A DNA stretch of 37,062 nt from Alphaproteobacteria bacterium (GCA_016722515.1 JADKJE010000011.1:1-37062); one strand, 5' to 3'; counted from the stretch's first letter, positions 1 to 5,850 are shown. Translations and numbers: made by a program. The notes: generated by a model not told the origin, from the letters alone.

Positions 1-678
1 ACTATACCGTTAACGGACAAAGAAGTATGGAAATCTTATCCGCGCGGTATGTTACGTTCAAGATGCATTAGTGAAGGCGTTCGTACTGTATACCCCGGCA
101 TTATTAGCGGCATATACACAGACGAAGAGGTTGAGGCTTTTTCCGAGAAAGAGCGGTTCAACAAAGCAAGGTCCGTTGAGGTTAAAGTAGAAGAAACTAA
201 TGCCGAAATGTCACATATAACTGGTGAAGTTTTGCCAGTAGTTCATACTGAAGCAGCGGCTACGTCCAAGAATTTTACACTTCCTGAGGGTATAACCGAA
301 GAAATGTATATTGCTTTAAGAGATAAATTTATTGAAGACGCAACCATTCTTAAAGAAAAGGCTATTAAGAATGCCCATGATGTACAAATTCTCTATTTAA
401 TAAGGAAGGATTGGTATGCATTATGCAATGGCTATATGTGCAAAAACGATTGGTTTTTACCCCCATTAAAAGTAGTTAATACAATGCAAGATCTTGTGGC
501 TGGAATGCAAGTTCGATCGATTGCAAAGGGACATATTACTTACATAGATGGATGCTCTACTTCTTTGGATGATGAAATAAATTCAATGGATTATCAGCAG
601 AGTGCTGTTTTAGATTCTGAAAGACAAGCAGGTTTAAATAATGATGCTGCTGACACATTAGAACATGAAATAAATTAG
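1..678 (+). CDS. recT: RecT-family single-strand annealing protein, 5' end cut by the window edge
   Basis: The reading frame is open from base 1 and has no start in the window; the first in-frame ATG (49) lies inside the conserved domain, so it is not the true start. The visible N-terminal part contains a segment around 'YPRGMLRSRCISEGVR' followed by 'VYPGIISGIYTDEE', which I read as the C-terminal portion of the RecT single-strand annealing domain. The remaining ~150 residues are a variable, acidic, Asn/Asp-rich tail. RecT proteins anneal complementary ssDNA during phage recombination and replication, usually beside an exonuclease, which would lie off the left edge. The SSB gene three genes downstream supports the role. 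The family assignment rests on motif recall; a related phage annealing family is the alternative. Confidence 0.62.
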   Translation, partial: TIPLTDKEVWKSYPRGMLRSRCISEGVRTVYPGIISGIYTDEEVEAFSEKERFNKARSVEVKVEETNAEMSHITGEVLPVVHTEAAATSKNFTLPEGITEEMYIALRDKFIEDATILKEKAIKNAHDVQILYLIRKDWYALCNGYMCKNDWFLPPLKVVNTMQDLVAGMQVRSIAKGHITYIDGCSTSLDDEINSMDYQQSAVLDSERQAGLNNDAADTLEHEIN

Positions 679-689
679 GAGTAATAAAA

Positions 690-884
690 ATGGAATATGG
701 CAGATTATGTTTAGGCCGAGGGATCGGGCAGAGCATTATAATCGGGGATGGGGTAGAAATAAAAGTAAATAAAATAATTGGCAGTTATGTGCAGCTAACA
801 ATTATTGCACCAAAGTCATTGCGGGTTCATAGACGTGAGGTATGGGACAGAATAAAATTAGAGGAGTCCGATATAAATGAATAA
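690..884 (+). CDS. csrA: CsrA/RsmA-family RNA-binding regulator (phage-encoded)
   Basis: A 64-residue protein that aligns along its length with CsrA. 'LCLGRGIGQSIIIGD' matches the first strand and G-E-x-x-x-I-G-D region of host CsrA, 'VQLTIIAPK' matches the V-x-I-G-V-x-A-P-K core, and 'VHRREVWDRI' matches the V-H-R-E-E-I-Y-x-R-I segment. Leu8, Arg10 and Arg48 correspond to the RNA-contacting L4, R6 and R44 of E. coli CsrA; R7 is replaced by Gly11, and the N terminus is four residues longer. CsrA dimers bind GGA motifs near ribosome binding sites and alter translation or mRNA stability. The start is set by TAGGAG at 676-681. The gene follows recT by 11 bases and overlaps the next gene by 8, so it is co-translated in the early operon. 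Confidence 0.88.
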   Translation: MEYGRLCLGRGIGQSIIIGDGVEIKVNKIIGSYVQLTIIAPKSLRVHRREVWDRIKLEESDINE

Positions 885-1167
885 TTTTTGTTTGTCTGTT
901 GCTAATAATTATTTGCAGCAACAGGTTAAAAATGAGCAAGATTTTCTGCTAGAAATATTAAGTAATCATGTAAAAATAAATACAGATTTACCAATGAAAA
1001 AAGATAGTGGTAGTAAAAAACAAAAAAAATTTATAATGCAAATTTGTCCAAATTGTAATGAGGTCATAGCTTTCTATCCGCCGCCCGATATTAAAAAAAG
1101 ATGTGTAGATATTACTTGTGATTGGTGTTATCATGAATTTAATTGGGGGGCATTATGGCAGGAATAA
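877..1167 (+). CDS. Small zinc-ribbon protein, function unknown
   Basis: A 96-residue protein. Its C-terminal half carries two cysteine pairs, 'CPNCNEVIAFYPPPDIKKRC' followed by 'CDWCYHEF', the pattern of a zinc ribbon. The middle is lysine-rich and the N-terminal 35 residues look helical. The ATG overlaps the csrA stop region and has GAGGAG at 861-866 in front, inside csrA. Its 3' end overlaps the ssb ribosome binding site. The position between csrA and ssb suggests an accessory nucleic-acid-binding protein, but I recognise no named family. Confidence 0.7.
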   Translation: MNNFCLSVANNYLQQQVKNEQDFLLEILSNHVKINTDLPMKKDSGSKKQKKFIMQICPNCNEVIAFYPPPDIKKRCVDITCDWCYHEFNWGALWQE

Positions 1168-1592
1168 ATAAAGTAATATTATTGGGTCACTTGGGTAAAG
1201 ATCCAGAAATTAGGTCTATGCAAAATAATGACAGGGTGGCTAGTATGAGTCTAGCCACTTCTAAAAAGTGGAAAGATAAAGTTACAGGTGAAGAAAAGAA
1301 GCAAACCGAATGGCATAATGTGGTTGCTTTTGGTAAGCTCGCAAGTATATGTGAGCAATATCTTAATAAGGGTGATCAGGCTTATATGGAAGGACATTTG
1401 TCTACTACAAAATATACTGGTAAAGATGGTATTGAAAGATATACAACTAAAATAATTCTGGAGAACTTACAGATTCTTAATTCTTTTAAGGGAGATATAC
1501 GCGCTAAAGAACCGAATGGAAATGTTGAAGAATTTCGCCCTGGAAGCTCAAAGTTGAATATGTCGCATAATTATGATGATGTTCCATTCTAG
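1155..1592 (+). CDS. ssb: Single-stranded DNA-binding protein
   Basis: A 145-residue SSB. An OB fold runs from residue ~3 to ~110: 'NKVILLGHLGKDPEIR', 'WHNVVAFGKLA', 'YMEGHLSTTKYTGKDG'. A short disordered linker leads to the acidic tip 'DDVPF', the conserved protein-interaction tail of bacterial-type SSBs. It coats ssDNA during phage replication and recombination and would recruit partners through the tip. I chose ATG 1155 because it follows GGGGGG (1145-1150); an in-frame TTG at 1143 would add four residues without support in the family. It lies in one operon with the RecT-like protein. Confidence 0.93.
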   Translation: MAGINKVILLGHLGKDPEIRSMQNNDRVASMSLATSKKWKDKVTGEEKKQTEWHNVVAFGKLASICEQYLNKGDQAYMEGHLSTTKYTGKDGIERYTTKIILENLQILNSFKGDIRAKEPNGNVEEFRPGSSKLNMSHNYDDVPF

Positions 1593-1662
1593 CTTGGATG
1601 GGCTTTTATTGATGACATATTGGAGAAGAAGGGACTGATATGAAATGGCATAAGGTGGTTTG

Positions 1663-1863
1663 ATGAATAAAAAAGTATTGATTGATTTAGAGGATATTTT
1701 AGTTTTAAAAGGAAAAACAGGTCTTTTGCAGGCTTTTGAAAGGTTGTCTTTAAATGGTTGGTCAAATATAGCCACGAGAGATGCTGAGCTGTTAATTGAA
1801 GGCTGTGAGTTGTTTTTTGAGAATTTATTGAGATGGTTTGATGAGCAAGAAAGTATTGATTAG
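1663..1863 (+). CDS. KKVLIS/WFxxQ small-protein family, copy 1
   Basis: A 66-residue protein beginning 'MNKKVLIDLEDI' and ending 'RWFDEQESID'. The same two motifs, an N-terminal K-x-V-L-I-x-x-x-D-I strand/turn and a C-terminal W-F-x-x-Q, recur in the next genes, so this is the first member of a tandem family. AAGGTGG lies just upstream; the in-frame TTG at 1660 is less likely. Its last codons overlap the start of copy 2 in another frame. Function unknown; no signal peptide or membrane segment is visible. Confidence 0.6.
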   Translation: MNKKVLIDLEDILVLKGKTGLLQAFERLSLNGWSNIATRDAELLIEGCELFFENLLRWFDEQESID

Positions 1864-1963
1864 TTTGGATGATATAGACCGGCTTTATGTCGCTGGCTCT
1901 AATAAAATTAATGGGGTTAGCGACTATTGGAATGGTTATGCAAAATGTACGGCTGATTTATAG
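1841..1963 (+). CDS. KKVLIS family, copy 2 (short, 40 residues)
   Basis: The ATG lies inside the last codons of copy 1 in the +1 frame. The bases coding 'EQESID*' of copy 1 also code 'SKKVLI' of this protein. The product starts 'MSKKVLISLDDIDRLYVAGS' and stops after 40 residues, before any WFxxQ motif, so it may be a truncated paralogue. The family motif supports it as a real or once-real gene. It overlaps an ORF in another frame at 1887-2084; a lost frame between the two is possible. Confidence 0.5.
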   Translation: MSKKVLISLDDIDRLYVAGSNKINGVSDYWNGYAKCTADL

Positions 1964-2084
1964 GATAGAACATGATATAGGTGACGATGAGACTCTATAT
2001 GATGAAGGGGTTTACATGACCAGAGCCGAGAGAAAATCATATTTTGAACAGCAATTTGAGAAATTAAGGCAGGAGAAGAAATGA
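1887..2084 (+). CDS. Possible small protein overlapping KKVLIS copy 2
   Basis: A 65-codon frame overlapping copy 2. Its C-terminal half ('YMTRAERKSYFEQQFEKLRQ') looks like a genuine charged helical protein and ends in an ATGA overlap with the next start. The N-terminal part has no good ribosome binding site, so the true start may be an internal ATG (1932 or 1938). It may equally be the continuation of copy 2 after a one-base frameshift. Function unknown. Confidence 0.4.
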   Translation: MSLALIKLMGLATIGMVMQNVRLIYRIEHDIGDDETLYDEGVYMTRAERKSYFEQQFEKLRQEKK

Positions 2085-2371
2085 CAAAAAAAGTACTGAT
2101 TAGTGAACAGGATATAAATACATTATTCTTGTGCGAAGAGGGCAATGAATTTCTACAGGCGGATCCATGGGCATTTATATGTGCCATGCATGTTTATGCA
2201 TTAGCGTGGTTTAGAAATCAAACCGAGGTGAAAAAAGTACTGATTAGTTCGGATGATATAGAGTACATAAGAAAATGTCTTCTTAATCATTATGGCCATG
2301 ATGTAGGGGATTGGCTAGAAAGTTGGTTCGAAGACCAACCAGGGGTAGAAGATGAAAAGAGTGTTGATTAG
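2081..2371 (+). CDS. KKVLIS family, two copies fused in one frame
   Basis: A 96-residue protein made of two tandem family units. Unit 1 starts 'MTKKVLISEQDI' and reaches 'AWFRNQTE'. Unit 2 starts at codon 2228 (GTG) with 'VKKVLISSDDIEYI' and ends with 'WFEDQPGVEDEKSVD'. At the other junctions the following copy starts out of frame; here both are in frame, so the pair is fused, although GTG 2228 could still act as a start. The ATG follows AGGAGAAG. The last bases also encode the start of the next copy. Function unknown. Confidence 0.6.
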   Translation: MTKKVLISEQDINTLFLCEEGNEFLQADPWAFICAMHVYALAWFRNQTEVKKVLISSDDIEYIRKCLLNHYGHDVGDWLESWFEDQPGVEDEKSVD

Positions 2372-2549
2372 CTTAGATGAATTATATTGCGCTATGGTTA
2401 CAGGATATGAAACGCCCAGAAAAGATGCGTTTGAGGATAGGAGATGGTTAAGGGAGCAAGCCAAAAAATGGTTCGACGCTCAGCCTGATGTAAACGACAT
2501 GTTGGTTGAGGACTTTTTAAAGATTAGTAAATATCATAGAGAGGATTAG
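2352..2549 (+). CDS. KKVLIS family, last copy
   Basis: A 65-residue protein beginning 'MKRVLISLDELYCAMVTGYE' with 'KKWFDAQPDV' near residue 45. The ATG lies inside the 3' end of the preceding gene: its first codons overlap the codons for 'DEKSVD*', the same junction architecture as between copies 1 and 2. The 15 residues after the WFxxQ motif are not shared with other copies. Function unknown; translation is probably coupled to the upstream gene. Confidence 0.6.
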   Translation: MKRVLISLDELYCAMVTGYETPRKDAFEDRRWLREQAKKWFDAQPDVNDMLVEDFLKISKYHRED

Positions 2550-2554
2550 GCGAG

Positions 2555-2842
2555 ATGGAATGTAAGTTGTGCGAACTATTACGAAAGGCCCGAGAAAGCT
2601 ATGGTATTACGGCCACAGAATTGGCCAGGAGATTGGGAATTGGTAGGAGCGAGATCACGCGATACGAGCATGGCAAGCGTCAAATAAGCTTCAAAGCTCT
2701 TGTGGAAATTGCAGAAGTATTACAAGCTAATGAGCATCTATTTATTAATGCGTGGCTGCAAAATTATTTATTAATTCATGGATTTGATAAATATACAGTT
2801 AATTTAACTAAAGAGGAATCACATGATCAGCCGACAAAATGA
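2555..2842 (+). CDS. XRE/Cro-family helix-turn-helix regulator
   Basis: A 95-residue DNA-binding protein. Residues ~6-60 form a Cro/C1-type HTH: 'TATELARRLGIGRSEITRYE' supplies the two helices, followed by 'GKRQISFKALVEIAEVL'. The C-terminal 35 residues are a short variable tail, too small for a cleavable CI-type domain, so it is more likely Cro- or antitoxin-like. It sits at the end of the KKVLIS array and its stop overlaps the next start. It is a candidate for binding one of the palindromes in this window, but nothing here shows which. Confidence 0.82.
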   Translation: MECKLCELLRKARESYGITATELARRLGIGRSEITRYEHGKRQISFKALVEIAEVLQANEHLFINAWLQNYLLIHGFDKYTVNLTKEESHDQPTK

Positions 2843-3131
2843 ATCACAAATAACATTTACAGTTATTACTAGATGTGAAAAATACTCTCAATGGCGATCT
2901 TATGGGCGTTCGCTTAAACCTGCTTTTAAATATGCCAAATTGTGTTGTGATAAATCAAAGAGTCTAAATGAAATTCTGCTGACAGTATTATATGAATATG
3001 GAGATTTTCAATTGACGCATTATTTTAGCCGTATGGACATTGAAAGGTATAAAAATTATTGGGAGTTTATGCCAATATTGGATATTATATTAACACGTAT
3101 GAAGAAAGAAGTTATTATGAGCTTAAAATAA
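2823..3131 (+). CDS. Hypothetical protein, translationally coupled to the XRE gene
   Basis: A 102-residue protein starting inside the XRE gene's 3' end (AGAGGA just upstream, 20-base overlap). It is rich in Tyr, Lys and Arg, mostly helical in appearance, with no membrane segment and no recognised motif. The tight overlap with the regulator raises the possibility of a functional pair, but a toxin role is not supported by any motif I can see. Confidence 0.6.
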   Translation: MISRQNESQITFTVITRCEKYSQWRSYGRSLKPAFKYAKLCCDKSKSLNEILLTVLYEYGDFQLTHYFSRMDIERYKNYWEFMPILDIILTRMKKEVIMSLK

Positions 3132-3149
3132 TAAGGGTGATTGAGCGAG

Positions 3150-3500
3150 ATGAATATGTTTGAAGCGGCAAAGATAGCCATAAAAAATAAAAATGGCTTT
3201 ATATGTAATGATCCAGATGGGTGTTCCTTATTTTATTATGAAGAGCGATTTTTAAATCAATTAGGATATGGGTTTGATCCATGCGAGTGTGATGTACATG
3301 TGGCAATTTGTGAATGTGAAAATGGCCGATGTTTTACAAGAGTCGTTCTCTTCGGAAGCGACGGAGATATATCTAATATCGCTGAGCGGTCTTTCGTTAC
3401 TGACAAGGCAGAAATGGAATTAGCCGAGATTCCATTGGAAAAGCTTAATGATTTTCTTCTATTTATTAAAGAAGAAACAGTAGATTTTCCTAAAAGATAA
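3150..3500 (+). CDS. Hypothetical cysteine-rich small protein
   Basis: A 116-residue acidic protein with five cysteines between residues ~20 and 62 ('CDVHVAICECENGRC'), possibly metal-binding. The start is uncertain: ATG 3150 follows GAGCGAG, while TTG 3141 nine bases upstream sits closer to AAGGGTG. It is followed by about 130 bases of untranslated, foldable sequence. Family unknown. Confidence 0.58.
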   Translation: MNMFEAAKIAIKNKNGFICNDPDGCSLFYYEERFLNQLGYGFDPCECDVHVAICECENGRCFTRVVLFGSDGDISNIAERSFVTDKAEMELAEIPLEKLNDFLLFIKEETVDFPKR

Positions 3501-3501
3501 G

Positions 3502-3523
3502 GGTGATTATAGACATAATCACC
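3502..3523 (+). other. Perfect hairpin after the 3150-3500 gene
   Basis: GGTGATTAT (3502-3510), loop AGAC, ATAATCACC (3515-3523) form a perfect 9-bp stem right after a stop codon. There is no T-run behind it, so it is not a classic intrinsic terminator; it could be an mRNA-stabilising or processing hairpin. Confidence 0.5.
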
Positions 3524-3598
3524 ACTATCTGGATGCAGCCCTGTAAAGCTGGGACATTTATATTGAGACGGTCGCTACCCCGTCAAGCTCAGATAGTG
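3523..3598 (+). ncRNA. Structured RNA candidate (three-way junction)
   Basis: CACTATCTG (3523-3531) pairs perfectly with CAGATAGTG (3590-3598). Inside are two hairpins: CAGC/GCTG (3536-3539 with 3548-3551) and GACGG/CCGTC (3567-3571 with 3580-3584). No ORF with a start and ribosome binding site covers the segment. It lies just upstream of the recurrent leader motif and a 33-codon ORF, so it may be a leader structure or a small RNA. I recognise no known RNA family. Confidence 0.42.
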
Positions 3599-3631
3599 AT
3601 GAAAAGATAGTATAACATAGGAGAAAGAAAA

Positions 3632-3733
3632 GTGGCAAGAGAAAAAATGAAACCGTTTCCAATAACGGATAAAAAAGCCGGATATGCATCCAGCGTCCAC
3701 TGGATGCATGAAATGGATCTGAGTATACAATAA
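3632..3733 (+). CDS. Possible 33-residue basic peptide
   Basis: A GTG start follows a good ribosome binding site (ATAGGAG, 3618-3624) within the recurrent leader motif. The product begins 'MAREKMKPFPITDKKAGY' and is basic, without a membrane segment. GTG is also used by the next gene preceded by the motif (3949). Too short to assign; the leader is the main support. Confidence 0.42.
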   Translation: MAREKMKPFPITDKKAGYASSVHWMHEMDLSIQ

Positions 3734-3784
3734 AAATTGTAATGCCAGACTGCAACTGTTGCAGTATAGCATAAGGGAGCGAAA

Positions 3785-3829
3785 ATGAATATAAGTCGCG
3801 AAGTTAAAAAGATCTGGCGGCCCTTATAA
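3785..3829 (+). CDS. Possible 14-residue leader peptide
   Basis: ATG 3785 has AAGGGAG in front (3773-3779), within a variant of the recurrent leader motif. The ORF codes 'MNISREVKKIWRPL' and stops at 3829. Its last codons contain the left arm (3819-3824) of the long-range stem of the next RNA segment, so ribosomes translating it would disturb that structure, as with attenuator leader peptides. Speculative. Confidence 0.3.
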   Translation: MNISREVKKIWRPL

Positions 3830-3915
3830 GCTCTTGCTAGCTGCCTAAATCCTCCTGTGCTTAGCTGGTCTCGAATCAGGTAGCGTCGGATTAAGATACA
3901 ATAAGTATCAGGGCC
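3819..3915 (+). ncRNA. Structured leader candidate upstream of the 3949 gene
   Basis: GGCCCT (3819-3824) can close with AGGGCC (3910-3915). Immediately inside the right arm is a perfect hairpin GATAC-AATAA-GTATC (3895-3909). The segment between has several AGCT-containing short complementarities but no convincing single fold by eye. It holds no ORF beyond the 14-codon leader. Confidence 0.33.
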
Positions 3916-3948
3916 ATAAAAGATAGTATAGCATAGGAGAGAGAGAAA

Positions 3949-4149
3949 GTGAAAGAAGAAGATTTTATTTTGAATATTGTACATCCTAAGCATGGGAGAT
4001 TTCAGTTAAAACATGAAAGCGGCTGTGTTATAACAGGAGAGATGTTTCATGATTTAGCTGTTTTTTTCGATAAAGTTGAGCTTCAACCAAAGAAAAAAAG
4101 AATTTTAAGTAGATTATTTTTTAATGGCAAAAATCAGAGGGCGCCGTAA
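3949..4149 (+). CDS. Hypothetical small basic protein, GTG start
   Basis: A 66-residue protein ('MKEEDFILNIVHPKHGRF...') starting at GTG behind ATAGGAGAGAG. The C-terminal 20 residues are strongly basic ('PKKKRILSRLFFNGKNQR'). No family recognised. The stop codon lies in the loop of a 7-bp GC-rich hairpin. Confidence 0.55.
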   Translation: MKEEDFILNIVHPKHGRFQLKHESGCVITGEMFHDLAVFFDKVELQPKKKRILSRLFFNGKNQRAP

Positions 4150-4156
4150 CGCCCTC
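4137..4156 (+). other. GC-rich hairpin over the 3949 gene's stop codon
   Basis: GAGGGCG (4137-4143), loop CCGTAA, CGCCCTC (4150-4156): a perfect 7-bp stem whose loop contains the TAA stop (4147-4149). No T-run follows, so termination is not indicated. It precedes the next copy of the leader motif by about 30 bases. Confidence 0.45.
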
Positions 4157-4216
4157 AGGTGACCGGTCTACTCTAAGGCAGGTGGTTGAAAGGTAGTGTA
4201 ACATAGGAGAAATACA

Positions 4217-4444
4217 ATGAATACAGGTCTCAAAGAATTAATACTGGTTTTTTTGCTTTTTTTTATTATGGTTGCTTTTTTTGTTGGAGGTTTTTTTGGC
4301 GGTAAATATTTGCTTTTATCTTTGCCTAAAAAGCTATGCGAAAATAAATATAGTAGTTATACAGTAGATTATACTTTTATGTCTGGGTGTCGCGTAAAAG
4401 TAAATGATAAATGGGTGCCGGTTGAAAATTTACGACAAGTATAA
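4217..4444 (+). CDS. Small single-pass membrane protein
   Basis: A 75-residue protein with one strongly hydrophobic N-terminal segment at residues ~8-35 ('ILVFLLFFIMVAFFVGGFFG') and a short C-terminal domain containing 'YTFMSGCRVKVNDKWVPVEN'. The pattern of a membrane anchor followed by F-x-G-C-x-V-x-x-x-x-K-W-x-P is one I recall from small phage inner-membrane proteins of unknown role. A leader-motif copy with AGGAG precedes the ATG. Confidence 0.68.
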   Translation: MNTGLKELILVFLLFFIMVAFFVGGFFGGKYLLLSLPKKLCENKYSSYTVDYTFMSGCRVKVNDKWVPVENLRQV

Positions 4445-4459
4445 CAGAGGAAAAAGAAA

Positions 4460-4660
4460 ATGAGTGAGTTTATAAGCTTTATTGATAAAAATGGTTGCTC
4501 TGTAATGTTTCATTATACACAAGTTGTCCTTTATATAGATCCAAATAAAAAAATAGCTTGTGCGCATTTTGGTAATGGCCCACGCCAAGATTTGGGTTTT
4601 GATGACGCTATTAAATTACAGCAAGCTCTGAATGAAATGATAAAGGAAAAAGAAAAATGA
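4460..4660 (+). CDS. Hypothetical small protein
   Basis: A 66-residue protein ('MSEFISFIDKNGCSVMFHYT...') of predicted alpha/beta character with a Lys/Glu-rich end. AGAGGA precedes it. Its stop overlaps the next gene's ATG (ATGA type), so translation is coupled. No family recognised. Confidence 0.6.
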   Translation: MSEFISFIDKNGCSVMFHYTQVVLYIDPNKKIACAHFGNGPRQDLGFDDAIKLQQALNEMIKEKEK

Positions 4661-4848
4661 ACGAAAATGAAAAATTGCCTTGTGTCAAGCTGATACTTCC
4701 TAAAAACATCCCTCATGGCCTTGCTATAAAGCTTGAAGTAAATAGGCCTGTTATGCTGTCTGTTGGCTACCCATCCCCGCCAGCAACGATTAATCCAGAT
4801 GATTATTCGGCGTTAGCAAATCCTTGGGGAGAAGAGAATGCAGAATAA
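4657..4848 (+). CDS. Hypothetical small protein
   Basis: A 63-residue protein with a proline-rich C-terminal half ('VGYPSPPATINPDDY'). The start overlaps the preceding stop by four bases and uses AAGGAAAAAG inside the upstream gene. No domain recognised. Confidence 0.55.
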   Translation: MNENEKLPCVKLILPKNIPHGLAIKLEVNRPVMLSVGYPSPPATINPDDYSALANPWGEENAE

Positions 4849-4894
4849 TGAATTATAACATTCGATAAAAGATAGCATAGTTTGAGGTCAGATA

Positions 4895-5236
4895 ATGTTG
4901 ACAATAAAAGAAAGTAAAAGCCGTAAAAAATCTAGGATATCTTATTATAATTTTCTTGCATCCAAGGCGGAGGATGTCTATAGATTACCATGCTATGACA
5001 TACGCGACATATATGATGTGCGGTGCTCAAATAAAATATTTCGGTTTACTATTAAGCTTGACTTTGACAATTGGGACTATTATAAACCATATAACATGGC
5101 CATAAAGCGTGATATAGAATTACTGAATTCTGTTAATTTTTTTGATGAGGAATACCACAAGAGAGCTCAATACTTTAGAAAAAATAAAATCAGCAATATA
5201 CATTATGAATTAAGAGACGATCCACCAATTTATTGA
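4895..5236 (+). CDS. Hypothetical protein
   Basis: A 113-residue basic, Tyr- and Lys-rich protein beginning 'MLTIKESKSRKKSRISYYNF'. A diverged copy of the leader motif (4867-4887) precedes it, with TTGAGG as the likely ribosome binding site. No known motif. It is followed closely by the next small gene. Confidence 0.55.
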   Translation: MLTIKESKSRKKSRISYYNFLASKAEDVYRLPCYDIRDIYDVRCSNKIFRFTIKLDFDNWDYYKPYNMAIKRDIELLNSVNFFDEEYHKRAQYFRKNKISNIHYELRDDPPIY

Positions 5237-5253
5237 TTAAAAGGAAACATAAA

Positions 5254-5442
5254 ATGTTTATATCATTACCAAAAGTTCGAATAACGTGCAACCTCTGCAA
5301 GGGGAAAGTTAGCGTGAGCAAGATAACGCTCTCCTCCATCTTTAACGCTACCTGCCGAGATTGCAGTAAAAAGGCACCACCTATGCCATTTATTAGGAAC
5401 AGAAAATTACGCAGAATTTTAAAATTGTTGCTTAGTAAATAG
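5254..5442 (+). CDS. Small zinc-ribbon-like protein
   Basis: A 62-residue basic protein with two C-x-x-C knuckles ('CNLCKG' and 'CRDC') about 21 residues apart, typical of a small zinc ribbon, and a basic hydrophobic C-terminal helix. I chose ATG 5254, which follows AAAAGG; the longer frame from TTG 5233 overlaps the preceding stop and lacks a site. Possibly nucleic-acid-binding; no named family. Confidence 0.58.
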   Translation: MFISLPKVRITCNLCKGKVSVSKITLSSIFNATCRDCSKKAPPMPFIRNRKLRRILKLLLSK

Positions 5443-5453
5443 AGGAGATAATA

Positions 5454-5843
5454 ATGGATATTTTTTATGTGTGGCAAGAAAATGGCATATTACGCGTCAA
5501 TAATCCACTACACGCCAAATACCAGGAGTTTTCTGTTGGAACATTTGTTGACATATCTAATAATGTACCCTCATGGATGAGCCATTTCACTAAAGGCGTA
5601 CCAGCAGTAGTTCAATATAGTTCTTTGCAGTATAAAAATGATGTAGAAAGATATGAGAATGATGTGTCATTTGAGGAATATGTAAATGCGCAAGGATTTA
5701 ATCGCAAATATAAACTTTTAATACGATACTCTGAAAATAAATGGTCTTCCTCTGCATGGTACATAGATAGCGTGTTATCGCCAATACAAGATAAAAATAG
5801 AATAGCTCAGTATTGCAATGAGCTTTCTAAGCTTAACCACTAG
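5454..5843 (+). CDS. Hypothetical protein, last gene of the rightward early operon
   Basis: A 129-residue soluble protein with many aromatic residues; no recognised domain. AGAGGAGA precedes the ATG. It ends 8 bases before the convergent leftward gene at 5851, so the two operons meet here. I see no clear bidirectional terminator between them. Confidence 0.58.
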   Translation: MDIFYVWQENGILRVNNPLHAKYQEFSVGTFVDISNNVPSWMSHFTKGVPAVVQYSSLQYKNDVERYENDVSFEEYVNAQGFNRKYKLLIRYSENKWSSSAWYIDSVLSPIQDKNRIAQYCNELSKLNH

Positions 5844-5850
5844 CAACCAT

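Larger units (their letters stand above)
1663..2549 (+). repeat. Tandem array of five KKVLIS-type coding units
   Basis: Five related units begin at 1663, 1841, 2081, 2228 and 2352. Each opens with a similar stretch of the type AAAAAAGTAYTGATTAG followed by an aspartate-rich turn, and full-length units close with W-F-x-x-Q. The DNA similarity is strongest over the first ~30 bases, which at two junctions is read in two frames. This looks like repeated local duplication with divergence between the conserved ends. Confidence 0.6.
3602..4887 (+). repeat. Recurrent leader motif GATAGTATAACATAGGAG (five copies)
   Basis: Near-identical leaders occur at 3602-3624 (before 3632), 3763-3779 (before 3785), 3918-3940 (before 3949), 4188-4210 (before 4217) and, more diverged, 4867-4887 (before 4895). 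The core AAAGATAGTATARCATAGGAG includes the ribosome binding site and ends 5-12 bases before the start codon. TATAAC/TATAGC could serve as a -10 box, but I find no conserved -35. The ACA-T-AGGA part resembles a CsrA site (ACARGGA) with one inserted base. Confidence 0.65.

Noticed and set aside
2555..3131. XRE gene plus overlapping gene as a toxin-antitoxin pair
   Set aside because: The partner shows no toxin motif and is not of typical toxin architecture; the overlap alone is common to this operon.
3868..3890. T-arm-like CTCGAATC sequence, possible tRNA
   Set aside because: The flanking bases do not pair as a T stem and no acceptor or anticodon arm can be placed.
3558..3993. Overlapping leftward ORFs across the 3.5-4.0 kb leader region
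   Set aside because: They oppose the operon direction, lack ribosome binding sites and cover the repeated leader motifs and foldable segments.
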